In this document: positions 17,425 to 26,664 of the stretch, in pieces | Position numbering within the stretch: the stretch's first letter is position 1 | How the letters are laid out: every line of letters begins with the position of its first letter | DNA from: Pseudomonas_T sp032052615 | GTDB lineage: Bacteria > Pseudomonadota > Gammaproteobacteria > Pseudomonadales > Pseudomonadaceae | DNA: 64,000 nucleotides | Direction of reading: 5' to 3' | NCBI GenBank assembly: GCA_032052615.1 | Contig: DAMBWF010000010.1 | Location: 92,171 to 156,170 of the forward strand | Made by a program: the position numbers and the translations under genes | The notes under the pieces: generated by a model | Database searches by the model: none | What the model saw: only the letters and a program-made list of their open reading frames with translations | Told to the model about the DNA's origin: nothing

Positions 17425-18612
17425 ATGGCAACGGTAGATCGCTGGCTGCTGCCAGATGGGATCGAAGAAGTTCTGCCGCCCGAAGCGGCTCGCATCGAAG
17501 CAGCCCGTCGCCATGTGCTGGACCTGTTCCAGCGTTGGGGCTACGAGTTCGTCGTCACCCCTCATCTGGAATACCTCGACTCCCTGCTGACCGGTGCCGG
17601 CCAGGACCTGGACCTTCGCACCTTCAAGGTGGTCGACCCGGAGTCCGGCCGTCTCATGGGCTTTCGCGCCGATATCACTCCTCAGGTGGCCCGTATCGAC
17701 GCCCACACCTTGCGGCGTGAGGGGCCCAGCCGTCTCTGCTACGCCGGCAGCGTGCTCCATGTGCAGCCCCGGGCTCTCGCGACGTCACGCAGCCCGATCC
17801 AACTGGGCGCCGAACTCTATGGCGATGCCAGCCCGGCCAGCGATGTGGAAGTCATCAGCCTGATGCTGGACATGCTGGAAATGGCTCGGGTGCCCGATGT
17901 GCACATGGACCTTGGCCATGTTGGCATCTATCGCGGGCTCGCTCAGGCCGCCGGTCTTTCCGGCCAGGCGGAGCAGATCCTGTTCGATGCGCTGCAGCGC
18001 AAGGCCGTGGACGAAGTCGCGGCCTTGACCGAGCACCTGCCGGGACATTTGGCCTCGATGCTGCGTGCGTTGGCGGAACTGTCCGGCGGACGCGATGTGC
18101 TGGAGCTGGCTTCGGCCTGCCTGGTGGAGGCGCCCGCCCAAGTGCATCGGGCCCTCGACGAGCTGATCGCGATTGCCGATGAGCTCGAAATCCGCTACCC
18201 GCAGTTGCCCCTGTATTTCGATCTCGGCGAGCTGCGCGGCTATCACTACCATTCCGGCGTGGTGTTCGCCGCCTTCGTGCCGGGCGTCGGCCAGTCCATC
18301 GCCCAAGGGGGGCGCTACGATGGCATCGGCGCGGATTTCGGCCGGGCACGCCCGGCGACCGGCTTCTCCACCGACTTGAAATCCTTGGTCAGCCTGGGCC
18401 AGATGCCCCGAGAGCCGGAGGCCTCCGGGGTCTGGGCGCCTGACAGTCGCGACCCTTATCTCTGGCAGGCGGTGAGCCGGCTGCGTCGCGAGGGCCTGAG
18501 GGTCGTGCAGGCGTTGCCGGGCCAAGCGCCGTCCTGCGCCCACGAAGCCGGCTGCGACCGCCAGTTGGTCTGGGCCGACGGCCAGTGGTCGGTGGCGCCG
18601 CTGGCGCTCTGA
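17425..18612 (+). CDS. hisZ: ATP phosphoribosyltransferase regulatory subunit HisZ
   Basis: HisZ is a histidyl-tRNA synthetase paralogue that lacks aminoacylation and pairs with the short form of HisG to catalyse and regulate the first step of histidine synthesis. The 395 residues have the class II synthetase core (DLFQRWGYEFVVTPHLEYLDSLL, shown here only as two separate helices in the family) and GGRYDGIGADFG. It has no C-terminal anticodon-binding domain. The ATG at 17425 has AGGA upstream; the TTG at 17407 is in frame but unsupported. It precedes purA, as in other Pseudomonas. Confidence 0.93.
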   Translation: MATVDRWLLPDGIEEVLPPEAARIEAARRHVLDLFQRWGYEFVVTPHLEYLDSLLTGAGQDLDLRTFKVVDPESGRLMGFRADITPQVARIDAHTLRREGPSRLCYAGSVLHVQPRALATSRSPIQLGAELYGDASPASDVEVISLMLDMLEMARVPDVHMDLGHVGIYRGLAQAAGLSGQAEQILFDALQRKAVDEVAALTEHLPGHLASMLRALAELSGGRDVLELASACLVEAPAQVHRALDELIAIADELEIRYPQLPLYFDLGELRGYHYHSGVVFAAFVPGVGQSIAQGGRYDGIGADFGRARPATGFSTDLKSLVSLGQMPREPEASGVWAPDSRDPYLWQAVSRLRREGLRVVQALPGQAPSCAHEAGCDRQLVWADGQWSVAPLAL

Positions 18613-18665
18613 ATCGTTTTCCGCCGGCCTGGCCGGCTGTGGTTTTCCTCGAGAGGACAAGTGTT

Positions 18666-19961
18666 ATGGGTAAGAACGTCGTCGTCCTGGGCACCCAGTG
18701 GGGTGATGAGGGCAAGGGAAAAATCGTCGACCTGCTCACCGATCAGGCCGCCGCCGTGGTGCGCTACCAGGGCGGGCATAACGCCGGCCATACCCTGGTG
18801 ATCGACGGCGAGAAAACCGTCCTGCACCTGATTCCATCCGGCATCCTGCGCGACAACGTCCAGTGCCTGATCGGCAATGGCGTGGTGGTCGCTCCCGATG
18901 CGCTGATGCGCGAAATCACCAAGCTGGAAGAGAAAGGCGTGCCGGTGCGTGAGCGGCTGCGTGTCAGCCCGGCTTGCACCTTGATCCTGCCTTACCACGT
19001 GGCCTTGGATCAGGCCCGGGAAAAAGCCCGGGGCGATGCGAAGATCGGCACCACCGGCCGCGGCATCGGCCCGGCCTACGAGGATAAGGTGGCCCGGCGC
19101 GGACTGCGCATCGGCGACCTGTTCCATCGGGAGCGCTTCGCCGCCAAGCTGGGCGAGTTGCTGGATTTCCATAACTTCGTCCTGCAGCACTACTACAAGG
19201 AACCGCCGATCGACTTCCAGAAAACCTTGGACGAGGCGCTCGGGTATGCCGAACTGCTGCGCCCGATGATCACCGACGTTGCCGCGCGCCTGCACGAGCT
19301 GCGCAAGCAAGGCGCCTACATCATGTTCGAGGGCGCTCAGGGCTCGCTGCTGGACATCGATCACGGCACTTACCCTTACGTCACCAGCTCCAGCACCACC
19401 GCCGGCGGCACCGCCACCGGATCGGGATTCGGGCCGCTGTACCTGGACTACATCCTGGGCATCACCAAGGCGTACACCACTCGCGTGGGCTCCGGCCCGT
19501 TCCCCACCGAGCTGTTCGACGATGTGGGTGCCTTCCTCGCCAAGCGTGGCCACGAATTCGGCGCCACCACCGGACGCGCCCGTCGCTGCGGTTGGTTCGA
19601 CGCGGTGATCCTGCGCCGGGCCATCGAGATCAACAGCATTTCCGGCCTGTGCCTGACCAAGCTCGACGTGCTCGATGGTCTGGATACCATTCGTATCTGT
19701 ACCGGTTACAAAGATCAGGACGGTAACGTGTTGACCGATGCGCCGACCGACGCCGACAGCTACCTGGGCCTGCAACCGGTGTACGAGGAAGTACCGGGCT
19801 GGGCCGAGTCCACGGTGGGGGCGAAGAGCCTGGAAGACCTGCCGGCCAATGCGCGCGCCTACATCAAGCGCGTCGAGGAACTGGTGGGGGCGCCCATCGA
19901 CATCATTTCCACCGGTCCGGATCGCAACGAAACGATCATTCTGCGACATCCCTACTCCTAA
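18666..19961 (+). CDS. purA: Adenylosuccinate synthetase
   Basis: PurA joins aspartate to IMP using GTP, the first committed step to AMP. The 431 residues contain the P-loop-like GTQWGDEGKGKIVD at the N-terminus, GGHNAGHT, TTGRGIGPAYED and TTGRARRCGWFDAV. The ATG at 18666 has GAGAGGA ten bases upstream. A strong terminator follows at 19980-20009. Confidence 0.97.
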   Translation: MGKNVVVLGTQWGDEGKGKIVDLLTDQAAAVVRYQGGHNAGHTLVIDGEKTVLHLIPSGILRDNVQCLIGNGVVVAPDALMREITKLEEKGVPVRERLRVSPACTLILPYHVALDQAREKARGDAKIGTTGRGIGPAYEDKVARRGLRIGDLFHRERFAAKLGELLDFHNFVLQHYYKEPPIDFQKTLDEALGYAELLRPMITDVAARLHELRKQGAYIMFEGAQGSLLDIDHGTYPYVTSSSTTAGGTATGSGFGPLYLDYILGITKAYTTRVGSGPFPTELFDDVGAFLAKRGHEFGATTGRARRCGWFDAVILRRAIEINSISGLCLTKLDVLDGLDTIRICTGYKDQDGNVLTDAPTDADSYLGLQPVYEEVPGWAESTVGAKSLEDLPANARAYIKRVEELVGAPIDIISTGPDRNETIILRHPYS

Positions 19962-19979
19962 TCGGAGTCGTGCAAGGAC

Positions 19980-20009
19980 AACGGGCCGCATCGCGGCCCG
20001 TTGCTTTTT
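19980..20009 (+). terminator. Rho-independent terminator after purA
   Basis: ACGGGCCGC and GCGGCCCGT form a 9-bp stem around a 3-nt loop, followed by TGCTTTTT. Confidence 0.85.
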
Positions 20010-20032
20010 GGACGAGAAGTTTGCCTTATAGG

Positions 20033-20048
20033 CGGCACGCCGTTTGCT
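20033..20048 (+). promoter_or_regulatory. Sigma-54-like promoter of the chemoreceptor gene
   Basis: CGGCACGCCGTTTGCT matches the sigma-54 consensus TGGCACG-N4-TTGCW at 11 of 12 defined positions. The GG (20034-20035) and GC (20046-20047) dinucleotides are 10 nt apart, as required. Transcription would begin near 20059, 47 bp before the GTG start. Confidence 0.6.
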
Positions 20049-20105
20049 TTGAGCTATAAATCCCTTTGAATCCACCGTCCCGCCGACGGTCGTGGAGGCT
20101 CTATC

Positions 20106-22040
20106 GTGTCTGCCGTTCTTTCGCTGCTCCGTAGTCGTTTGTTGCGGCCTGTGTTCGTGGCGTTGGGTATCGCGCTATGCGTACAGGTGATGGTGGTGCT
20201 GGTACTGACGCAGAGCACCGTGAAAAACCTGATGAGCGATCTGGGGGATCGCCTGAGCAGCGACACCGAGCGCCTGTCCGCCGAGCTGAAGGCGGCGGGG
20301 GACGAAGTCACGTCCAGCCTAGGCGGCTTGTCCGTGCGTACCCGCAAGCACTTGACCGACGGCTTGACGCAGCGGTTGTCCGAGGAGCAGAAGCAGATGC
20401 GCGGCGTGCTGGAGCAGAGCCTCAAGGACTCTGCCAACGATCTGGCGTTGCTGTTGGCCGCGGTGGCGCCCCGAGCCATGTGGGACGCCGATATCCCGAC
20501 GCTGTCCGAGTTCGCCCGGCGGGCTCAACGCAACCCCAATGTTCTGTTCGTCATCTACGACGATGCCGAGGGCCAGCACCTGACCCGCTACCTCAACCGC
20601 GACAATCCGCAGATCCGGGCGCTGCTGAGCAAGGGACAGGGCGACCGCGCCTTGGACAAGGTGCTGGACGCGGCGCGCAAGGACCCCTCGGTCTACTTCG
20701 TGGAATCTTCCATCAGTCCCAATGGTGTGGAGATCGGCAAGGTGCTCATGGGGGTTTCCACCGCGTCCATCGACAGCGAACAGGCGGCCTTGGATGCGCG
20801 TTTCAGCGCCATGATTTCCAGCAGCGGCCAGTTGGTGGCGGATAGCCTGGCGGGAGCCGCCAAGGACAGCTCCACGGCGTTGACAGCGCGGTTGAAATCC
20901 GCCGAGAGCACCGCCTCCAATATGACGGCGGGCATGCGCGGGGCGGTCGGCGATGCCGAGTCGAGCTTGCGTTGGCGAATCGGCCTCGGATTGGTGCTGG
21001 TGGGGCTGGGGGTGCTGCTGGTGCTGGCCATCGTGCTCGGTCACCGCGTGGTGAATCGGTTGAGGCTGCTCATCGCTGCCTTGAACGATCTGGCTGCGGG
21101 GGAGGGCGACCTGACGCGCCGAGTGGACATCGACAGCCACGATGAAGTGGGTGAAATGGCTTCCGCGGTGAATCGCTTCGTCGCTAAGCTGCAGCCTATC
21201 GTTCGCGAGGCCGGGGATGTCGCGGTGCGGACCGGCCGCGAGATCGCCGGTCTCACCGCCCGCAGCGCGGCGGCGGAAGCGGCCACGGCGCGCCAGCGCG
21301 ACGAAGTGGCCGTGAGTTTGCAGGCCCTGGCGGACATGGCCGCCGAGGCGCAATCGGAAAGCCGTACCATGCAGGAAGCCCTGGAGCGGGTGGTGTCGAT
21401 CCGCAAGGCGGCCCAAGACAATGCCGCCATCGCCGTCCAGGTGAGTAACCTCATCGAGGAGCTGGTCACCCGAGTGCAGGCTGGGTCCGCCGTCATCGAA
21501 CGACTGGCGCGGCAGAGCGAACAGATCGAGGTGGTTCTCACGGTCATCCACGGGATCGCCGAGCAGACTAACCTGTTGGCCTTGAATGCGGCCATCGAGG
21601 CGGCTCGTGCCGGGGAAAGCGGGCGCGGCTTCGCCGTGGTGGCCGATGAAGTGCGAGCCCTGGCGAGCAAGACGCAACAATCCACCGGCGACATTCAAGC
21701 CCACATCGGTGCGCTGCAGCGGGGTGCTCAGGAAGCTGTGGCGGCCATCGGCCAGGCCGGGCAGCAAGCCAGCGAGGGTCTTGCCGCGTTGCGGGACAGT
21801 CGTCAGCTACAGCAATCGGTGCAGAGCGCGGTGGAGGAAGTGCATGTCGCCATCGATGCCGCCGCGCTGGCCGCCTCCCGACAAGCCGCCGGCGCCGACG
21901 CGGTACGCGGGCGAGTGGAAGTGATTCATAGCGAAGCCCGGCGCGCGGCGGAAGCCGTATCCGCTACCGCCGCCAGTGGCCGCGAGCTGGACACCTTGGC
22001 GACCCAGCTCAAGGCCAGCCTAGGGCAGTTCCGCGCCTGA
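20106..22040 (+). CDS. Methyl-accepting chemotaxis protein
   Basis: A transmembrane chemoreceptor of 644 residues. The first membrane helix is at about 13-37 and the second at about 290-312. Between them is a ~250-residue periplasmic sensor region rich in helices that I cannot assign to a named ligand domain. HAMP follows (about 313-366), then the signalling helices with the conserved hairpin tip (AEQTNLLALNAAIEAARAG at about 485-503). No C-terminal CheR-binding pentapeptide is visible. The start is the GTG at 20106 with GGAGG nine bases upstream. It is a single gene behind the purA terminator. P. putida, as I recall, also has a chemoreceptor after purA. The ligand is unknown. Confidence 0.93.
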   Translation: MSAVLSLLRSRLLRPVFVALGIALCVQVMVVLVLTQSTVKNLMSDLGDRLSSDTERLSAELKAAGDEVTSSLGGLSVRTRKHLTDGLTQRLSEEQKQMRGVLEQSLKDSANDLALLLAAVAPRAMWDADIPTLSEFARRAQRNPNVLFVIYDDAEGQHLTRYLNRDNPQIRALLSKGQGDRALDKVLDAARKDPSVYFVESSISPNGVEIGKVLMGVSTASIDSEQAALDARFSAMISSSGQLVADSLAGAAKDSSTALTARLKSAESTASNMTAGMRGAVGDAESSLRWRIGLGLVLVGLGVLLVLAIVLGHRVVNRLRLLIAALNDLAAGEGDLTRRVDIDSHDEVGEMASAVNRFVAKLQPIVREAGDVAVRTGREIAGLTARSAAAEAATARQRDEVAVSLQALADMAAEAQSESRTMQEALERVVSIRKAAQDNAAIAVQVSNLIEELVTRVQAGSAVIERLARQSEQIEVVLTVIHGIAEQTNLLALNAAIEAARAGESGRGFAVVADEVRALASKTQQSTGDIQAHIGALQRGAQEAVAAIGQAGQQASEGLAALRDSRQLQQSVQSAVEEVHVAIDAAALAASRQAAGADAVRGRVEVIHSEARRAAEAVSATAASGRELDTLATQLKASLGQFRA

Positions 22041-22233
22041 GGCATCGCTCGGCTTGCTGAGGGTTCGTTGTGGAGGGAGCGGCTGGCGGAGCGGGGTGGT
22101 CCGTGCTTCGCCACGTCGTTCGCGTAGACGGGCGCTTCCAGGTCTTAAAGGAGGAGGTTGAGGTTGCCGTCCAAGAAAAGAAGCGAGGGGTATCGAGCCG
22201 CTTTGAGCTTCGGTACGCGCGTAGATCAAAAAC

Positions 22234-22262
22234 AAAAAAACCGACTCAAGGTCGGTTTTTTT
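22234..22262. terminator. Bidirectional terminator between chemoreceptor and tRNA-Leu
   Basis: A run of A, the stem ACCGAC with loop TCAA and GTCGGT, then a run of T. It would end leftward tRNA transcripts and rightward chemoreceptor transcripts. Confidence 0.85.
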
Positions 22263-22298
22263 GAATTTAGAATGTTTTTAAACATCCTAAAGAAGAGG

Positions 22299-22385
22299 TG
22301 GTGCCCAGGAGAAGACTCGAACTTCCACGGTGTTGCCACCGCTAGGACCTGAACCTAGTGCGTCTACCAATTCCGCCACCTGGGC
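22299..22385 (-). tRNA. tRNA-Leu (anticodon CAG)
   Basis: The minus strand reads as a complete class II tRNA of 87 nt. The acceptor stem is GCCCAGG/CCTGGGC with an encoded CCA, the D-loop is GGTAGACGC, the anticodon loop is TTCAGGT (CAG, reading CUG), a long variable arm follows (GGTGGCAACACC), and the T-arm contains GTTCGAGTC. It is divergent from rnr and has its own promoter and terminator. CUG is the dominant leucine codon in this window. Confidence 0.97.
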
Positions 22386-22446
22386 GTTGAGTCTGCGATC
22401 TCTCGCGTCTTCAACTCAACAACGTTTGCCGTCGTTGTGGTGGCGC

Positions 22447-22475
22447 ACTATACGGACCGGGTTTCACCTTGTAAA
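22447..22475 (-). promoter_or_regulatory. Sigma-70 promoter of tRNA-Leu
   Basis: On the minus strand, TTTACA (-35), a 17-bp spacer and TATAGT (-10). Transcription would begin near 22440, about 55 nt before the tRNA 5' end. Confidence 0.8.
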
Positions 22476-22580
22476 CCCCTGTTATGCAAAAAATTTAAAT
22501 TACGCGCCGAAGCTGACCGCGTCGGCGTTTTCGAGCTTAATACGCACGTGCATATGGACAAAAAAGATGAAGGCGCTCTG

Positions 22581-25292
22581 ATGGCCGATTGGCAGAACCT
22601 CGATCCCGAGGCCGCCCGCGAGGCGGAAAAATACGAAAATCCGATTCCCAGCCGCGAACTGATCCTGCAGCACCTTGCTGAACGCGGCGCACCGGCGAAC
22701 CGCGAGCAACTGGTCGAGGAGTTCGGCCTGAGCAGCGAGGAACAAGTGGAAGCCTTGCGGCGTCGCTTGCGGGCGATGGAGCGCGATGCTCAGTTGATCT
22801 ACACCCGCCGTGGCACCTACGCGCCGGTGGACAAGCTCGACCTGATCTGCGGCCGTATCAGTGGCCACCGTGACGGCTTCGGCTTCCTCATTCCCGACGA
22901 CGGCAGCGACGACCTGTTCCTCAGTCCCGCCCAGATGCGGCTGGTCTTCGATGGCGACCGCGCCTTGGCCCGGGTATCGGGACTGGACCGACGTGGCCGG
23001 CGCGAAGGCGCGCTCGTGGAAGTGGTCTCCCGCGCCCACGAGACCCTGGTTGGCCGTTTCTTCGAAGAGAGCGGCATTGCCCGAGTGGTCGCCGACAACC
23101 CACGAATTCAGCAGGAAGTCCTGATCCCCCAGGACAAGCAAGGCGGCGCGCGTCACGGTCAGTTCGTCCAGGTACGCATCGAGCAATGGCCGAGCGGCTT
23201 CCGCCAGGCCCAGGGCGAGGTCGTGGAGGTGCTCGGCGACTACATGGCGCCCGGCATGGAGATTGAAGTCGCACTGCGCAGCTATGACATTCCCCACGAG
23301 TGGCCCTCCGCAGTCCTCAAGGAAGTCGCCAAGCTCAAGCCGGAGGTCGCGGAGAAAGACAAGGCCAAGCGAGTGGACCTACGCCACCTGCCCCTGGTCA
23401 CCATCGACGGCGAGGACGCCCGGGATTTCGACGATGCCGTATACGCCGAGGCCCGCAAGGGGGGCGGCTGGCGGCTTTTCGTGGCCATCGCCGACGTTTC
23501 CCATTACGTGAAGGTTGGCTCGGCGCTGGACCAGGAGGCGACCACGCGCGGCAACTCGGTCTATTTCCCCGAGAAAGTCGTGCCGATGCTGCCGGAAATT
23601 CTTTCCAATGGCCTCTGCTCGCTGAATCCGCTCACCGACCGGCTGGCCATGGTGTGCGAAATGACCTTGTCCCGGACGGGCAAGCTCACCGGTTACGAAT
23701 TCTACGAGGCAGTCATCCACTCCCACGCGCGGCTGACCTATACCAAGGTCAGTCAGTTGCTGGAAACCCCCGATTCGGTGGAAGGGCGACAGGTCGCGGA
23801 GCAATTGCCGCATTTAGTACCCTCGTTGCGCCAGCTTTACGCCCTTTATCAGGTGCTGTTGAGCGCGCGCCAACGTCGCGGCGCCATTGACTTCGAGACC
23901 CAGGAAACGCGTATCGTCTTCGGTGCCGACCGCAAGATCGCCGAGATCCGCCCGACCCAGCGCAACGACGCCCACAAGCTGATCGAAGAATGCATGCTCT
24001 GCGCCAACGTGGCCACCGCGCGCTTCCTGCAGCAGCATGGCATCCCCGCGCTCTATCGGGTGCACGACGGCCCGCCAGCGGAGCGCCTGGAAAAGCTGCG
24101 ACTGTTCCTCGGCGAGTTGGGCCTGACCCTGAACCGGGGCAAGGGCGACCCCACGCCCAGCGATTACCAAGCCTTGTTGCAGACCATTCGCGAGCGGCCC
24201 GATTACCACCTGATCCAGACCGTGATGCTGCGCTCCTTGAGCCAGGCGGTTTACAGCCCGGACAATGCCGGCCACTTCGGCCTGAACTATGAGGCATACA
24301 CCCATTTCACTTCGCCGATCCGGCGCTATCCGGACTTGCTGGTGCATCGTGCCATCCGTAGCGTGATCCGCTCCAAGACGCCAAGCGAGCATGTGCGGCG
24401 CGCCGGGGCCAGCAGCATGCCCAAGGCACGCATCTACCCCTACGACGAGCCGGCCCTGGCGCAACTGGGCGAGCAGACTTCGATGACCGAGCGCCGCGCC
24501 GACGAGGCAACGCGTGATGTCACTAACTGGTTGAAATGCGAATACATGCGGGAGCGGGTCGGCGAGGTGTTCCCAGGGGTGATCTCCGCGGTGACGGGGT
24601 TCGGCCTGTTCGTGGAGCTGACCGACATCTATGTCGAAGGCTTGGTGCATGTCACCGCGCTGCCCGACGACTACTACCACTTCGATCCGATCCATCATCG
24701 CCTCTCCGGCGAGCGTAGCGGCCGCAGTTTCCGGCTCGGCGACAGCCTGAGCGTGCGGGTCGCCCGGGTCGATCTGGATGAACGCAAGATCGATTTCGAG
24801 CTGGCGGGAAGCGCGCCCGCGGGGCGCAAGAAACGCCAGTCCGGAAGCGAGCCGCCGAAAAGCGAGGCGCGTACCGGCCGTAAGCGGCGCCATCAGGAGC
24901 CAGAGGTAAAGGTGGAAATCGAAGGCGCCGTGGCGGTGCGTCGTGGCAAGGCCGGCAAGGTCCAGGCCCTGTCGGTGCCACCGGAAATGCTCGTGCAAGC
25001 GGAAGACATGCTGGGCAATACCGACGTGCGCAAGAGCCGGGCGGTGAAGGACGCCTTGTTGTCCGAGGCACGCCAGGGTGAAGGTCCCGCGCGCAAGGCC
25101 CGTGCTGGCAAAACGGCTCGTACCGGCCAGGCGGGAGGCGGCGAGAAGGCGTCGGGGAAAACCTCCAGCAAGAAGGCCAAGGCGGCCAAGGGCGAACCGG
25201 CGAAAGCCAAGGCCACGCATCGTAAGGGCCCACCCAAGGCGAAGGCGGCCGATGGGGCGCCCAAACCCCGTAAACGCAAGGTCAGTTCATGA
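22581..25292 (+). CDS. rnr: Ribonuclease R
   Basis: RNase R is a processive 3'-5' exoribonuclease that degrades structured RNA, for example in rRNA quality control. The 903 residues contain an N-terminal winged helix (about 20-80), cold-shock-like RNA-binding domains, the RNB catalytic domain with DGEDARDFDDAV at about 274-285, an S1 domain (about 640-725), and a long Lys/Ala-rich tail typical of Pseudomonas RNase R. The ATG at 22581 gives MADWQNLDPEAAREAEKYEN, the family N-terminus; an ATG at 22554 is in frame but less likely. rlmB overlaps by 4 bp. Confidence 0.96.
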   Translation: MADWQNLDPEAAREAEKYENPIPSRELILQHLAERGAPANREQLVEEFGLSSEEQVEALRRRLRAMERDAQLIYTRRGTYAPVDKLDLICGRISGHRDGFGFLIPDDGSDDLFLSPAQMRLVFDGDRALARVSGLDRRGRREGALVEVVSRAHETLVGRFFEESGIARVVADNPRIQQEVLIPQDKQGGARHGQFVQVRIEQWPSGFRQAQGEVVEVLGDYMAPGMEIEVALRSYDIPHEWPSAVLKEVAKLKPEVAEKDKAKRVDLRHLPLVTIDGEDARDFDDAVYAEARKGGGWRLFVAIADVSHYVKVGSALDQEATTRGNSVYFPEKVVPMLPEILSNGLCSLNPLTDRLAMVCEMTLSRTGKLTGYEFYEAVIHSHARLTYTKVSQLLETPDSVEGRQVAEQLPHLVPSLRQLYALYQVLLSARQRRGAIDFETQETRIVFGADRKIAEIRPTQRNDAHKLIEECMLCANVATARFLQQHGIPALYRVHDGPPAERLEKLRLFLGELGLTLNRGKGDPTPSDYQALLQTIRERPDYHLIQTVMLRSLSQAVYSPDNAGHFGLNYEAYTHFTSPIRRYPDLLVHRAIRSVIRSKTPSEHVRRAGASSMPKARIYPYDEPALAQLGEQTSMTERRADEATRDVTNWLKCEYMRERVGEVFPGVISAVTGFGLFVELTDIYVEGLVHVTALPDDYYHFDPIHHRLSGERSGRSFRLGDSLSVRVARVDLDERKIDFELAGSAPAGRKKRQSGSEPPKSEARTGRKRRHQEPEVKVEIEGAVAVRRGKAGKVQALSVPPEMLVQAEDMLGNTDVRKSRAVKDALLSEARQGEGPARKARAGKTARTGQAGGGEKASGKTSSKKAKAAKGEPAKAKATHRKGPPKAKAADGAPKPRKRKVSS

Positions 25293-26041
25293 GTCAGTTG
25301 GAAAAAATCTACGGCGTGCACGCCGTGGAAGCGTTGTTGCGTCATCACCCCAAGCGGGTCAAGCAGGTCTGGCTGGCGGAGGGGCGGGGCGATCCCCGCG
25401 CTCAGGCACTGATCGAGCTGGCCGGGCGGGCGCGGGTCGCGGTGGGGCAATGCGAGCGGCGCGAGATGGATGCCTGGGTCGAAGGCGTCCATCAGGGCGT
25501 GGTGGCCGAGGTCAGCCCGAGCCAGGTCTGGGGCGAGGCGATGCTCGACGAACTGCTCGACCGCGCGGAAGGCCCGCCCCTGCTGTTGGTGCTGGATGGT
25601 GTCACCGATCCCCATAACCTGGGCGCTTGCCTGCGCACGGCGGATGCCGCGGGCGCGCTGGCGGTAATCGTGCCGAAGGATAAGTCCGCGACCCTCAACG
25701 CCACGGTGCGCAAGGTCGCCTGTGGGGCCGCCGAGGTGATTCCGCTGGTAGCGGTTACCAACCTGGCGCGCAGCCTGGAGAAGCTCCGCCAGCGTGGGCT
25801 CTGGGTGGTCGGCACGGCGGGAGAGGCCGAGCAGGTGGTCTTCGTGCAGGACTTGACGGGGCCGACCGTGCTGGTGATGGGCGCCGAAGGCAAGGGCATG
25901 CGTCGTCTGACCCGGGAACATTGCGATTACCTGGTGAAGCTGCCGATGGCCGGTAGCGTCAGCAGTCTCAACGTTTCGGTGGCCACCGGGATCTGCCTGT
26001 TCGAGGCCCTGCGCCAGCGCCAGGCGAAAAGCGCCGGCTGA
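25289..26041 (+). CDS. rlmB: 23S rRNA (guanosine(2251)-2'-O)-methyltransferase RlmB
   Basis: RlmB is a SpoU-class trefoil-knot methyltransferase that modifies G2251 in the ribosomal P-site region. An N-terminal substrate-binding domain (about 1-80) is followed by the knotted domain with motif 1 (DPHNLGACLRTADAAGA), motif 2 (VLVMGAEGKGM) and motif 3 (MAGSVSSLNVSVATG). It has 250 residues. The start overlaps the rnr stop (ATGA), so the two form an operon, as in other gammaproteobacteria. Confidence 0.95.
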   Translation: MSQLEKIYGVHAVEALLRHHPKRVKQVWLAEGRGDPRAQALIELAGRARVAVGQCERREMDAWVEGVHQGVVAEVSPSQVWGEAMLDELLDRAEGPPLLLVLDGVTDPHNLGACLRTADAAGALAVIVPKDKSATLNATVRKVACGAAEVIPLVAVTNLARSLEKLRQRGLWVVGTAGEAEQVVFVQDLTGPTVLVMGAEGKGMRRLTREHCDYLVKLPMAGSVSSLNVSVATGICLFEALRQRQAKSAG

Positions 26042-26076
26042 GCGGCCTCTCGTTGTTCAAATAATCGCCATTTGCC

Positions 26077-26105
26077 TTGCGCCCCTCTGGGGGCTTCTCT
26101 AGAAT
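26077..26105 (+). promoter_or_regulatory. Sigma-70 promoter of the rpsF operon
   Basis: TTGCGC (26077-26082), a 17-bp spacer and TAGAAT (26100-26105). A start near 26112 gives a leader of about 110 nt. Confidence 0.65.
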
Positions 26106-26111
26106 GTCGCG

Positions 26112-26221
26112 CCTTGCCGCCTCGGCAGGCGCCGACGCGCCTTGCCACCGGCAAGTCTACAAAACCATTCACTCCTTGCCTGACCGCATTGTCGGCAGGC
26201 TACAACCCGTAAGGAGCATTC
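26112..26221 (+). promoter_or_regulatory. rpsF mRNA leader, candidate S6:S18 autoregulatory element
   Basis: The leader contains a small hairpin CTTGCC-ACC-GGCAAG and a larger imperfect one near the start codon (GCCTGACCG ... CGGCAGGC, about 26179-26200). Known S6:S18 leader motifs carry a CCG trinucleotide in a structured context. CCG is present in both hairpins, but I cannot fold the RNA reliably by eye. AAGGAG is the ribosome binding site. Confidence 0.35.
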
Positions 26222-26638
26222 ATGCGTCATTACGAAATCATCTTCCTGGTTCATCCGGACCAGAGCGAGCAGGTCGGCGGCATGGTCGAGCGCTACACCA
26301 AGCTCATCGAAGAAGACGGCGGCAAGATCCATCGCCTGGAAGACTGGGGCCGCCGCCAACTGGCCTACGCCATCAACAACGTTCACAAGGCTCACTACGT
26401 GATGCTGAACGTCGAGTGCAGCGGCAAGGCCCTGGCCGAGCTGGAAGACAACTTCCGCTACAACGACGCCGTGATCCGCAACCTGATCATCCGTCGCGAC
26501 GAAGCCGTCATCGGTCAGTCCGAAATGCTCAAGGCCGAGGAAAACCGCAACGAGCGCCGCGAGCGTCGTGACCGCGTCGAATCCGCGGAAGGCGCCGAGA
26601 GCGACGACAGCGACAACAGCGACAACGCTGACGAGTAA
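26222..26638 (+). CDS. rpsF: 30S ribosomal protein bS6
   Basis: bS6 binds the central domain of 16S rRNA as a dimer with bS18. The core is typical (MRHYEIIFLVHPDQSEQV, WGRRQLAYAI). The 138-residue protein ends in a very acidic Ser/Asp/Glu tail (SDDSDNSDNADE), as in gammaproteobacteria where RimK adds glutamates to the C-terminus. It is the first gene of rpsF-rpsR-DUF2232-rplI, and AAGGAG lies six bases before the ATG. Confidence 0.97.
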   Translation: MRHYEIIFLVHPDQSEQVGGMVERYTKLIEEDGGKIHRLEDWGRRQLAYAINNVHKAHYVMLNVECSGKALAELEDNFRYNDAVIRNLIIRRDEAVIGQSEMLKAEENRNERRERRDRVESAEGAESDDSDNSDNADE

Positions 26639-26664
26639 TCCCCGGATCTAGTGAGGTTATCCAC

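Noticed and set aside
22500..22580. Possible rnr promoter (CTGACC ... TTAATA)
   Set aside because: The -35 element is weak and the spacer is 18 bp; not strong enough to list.
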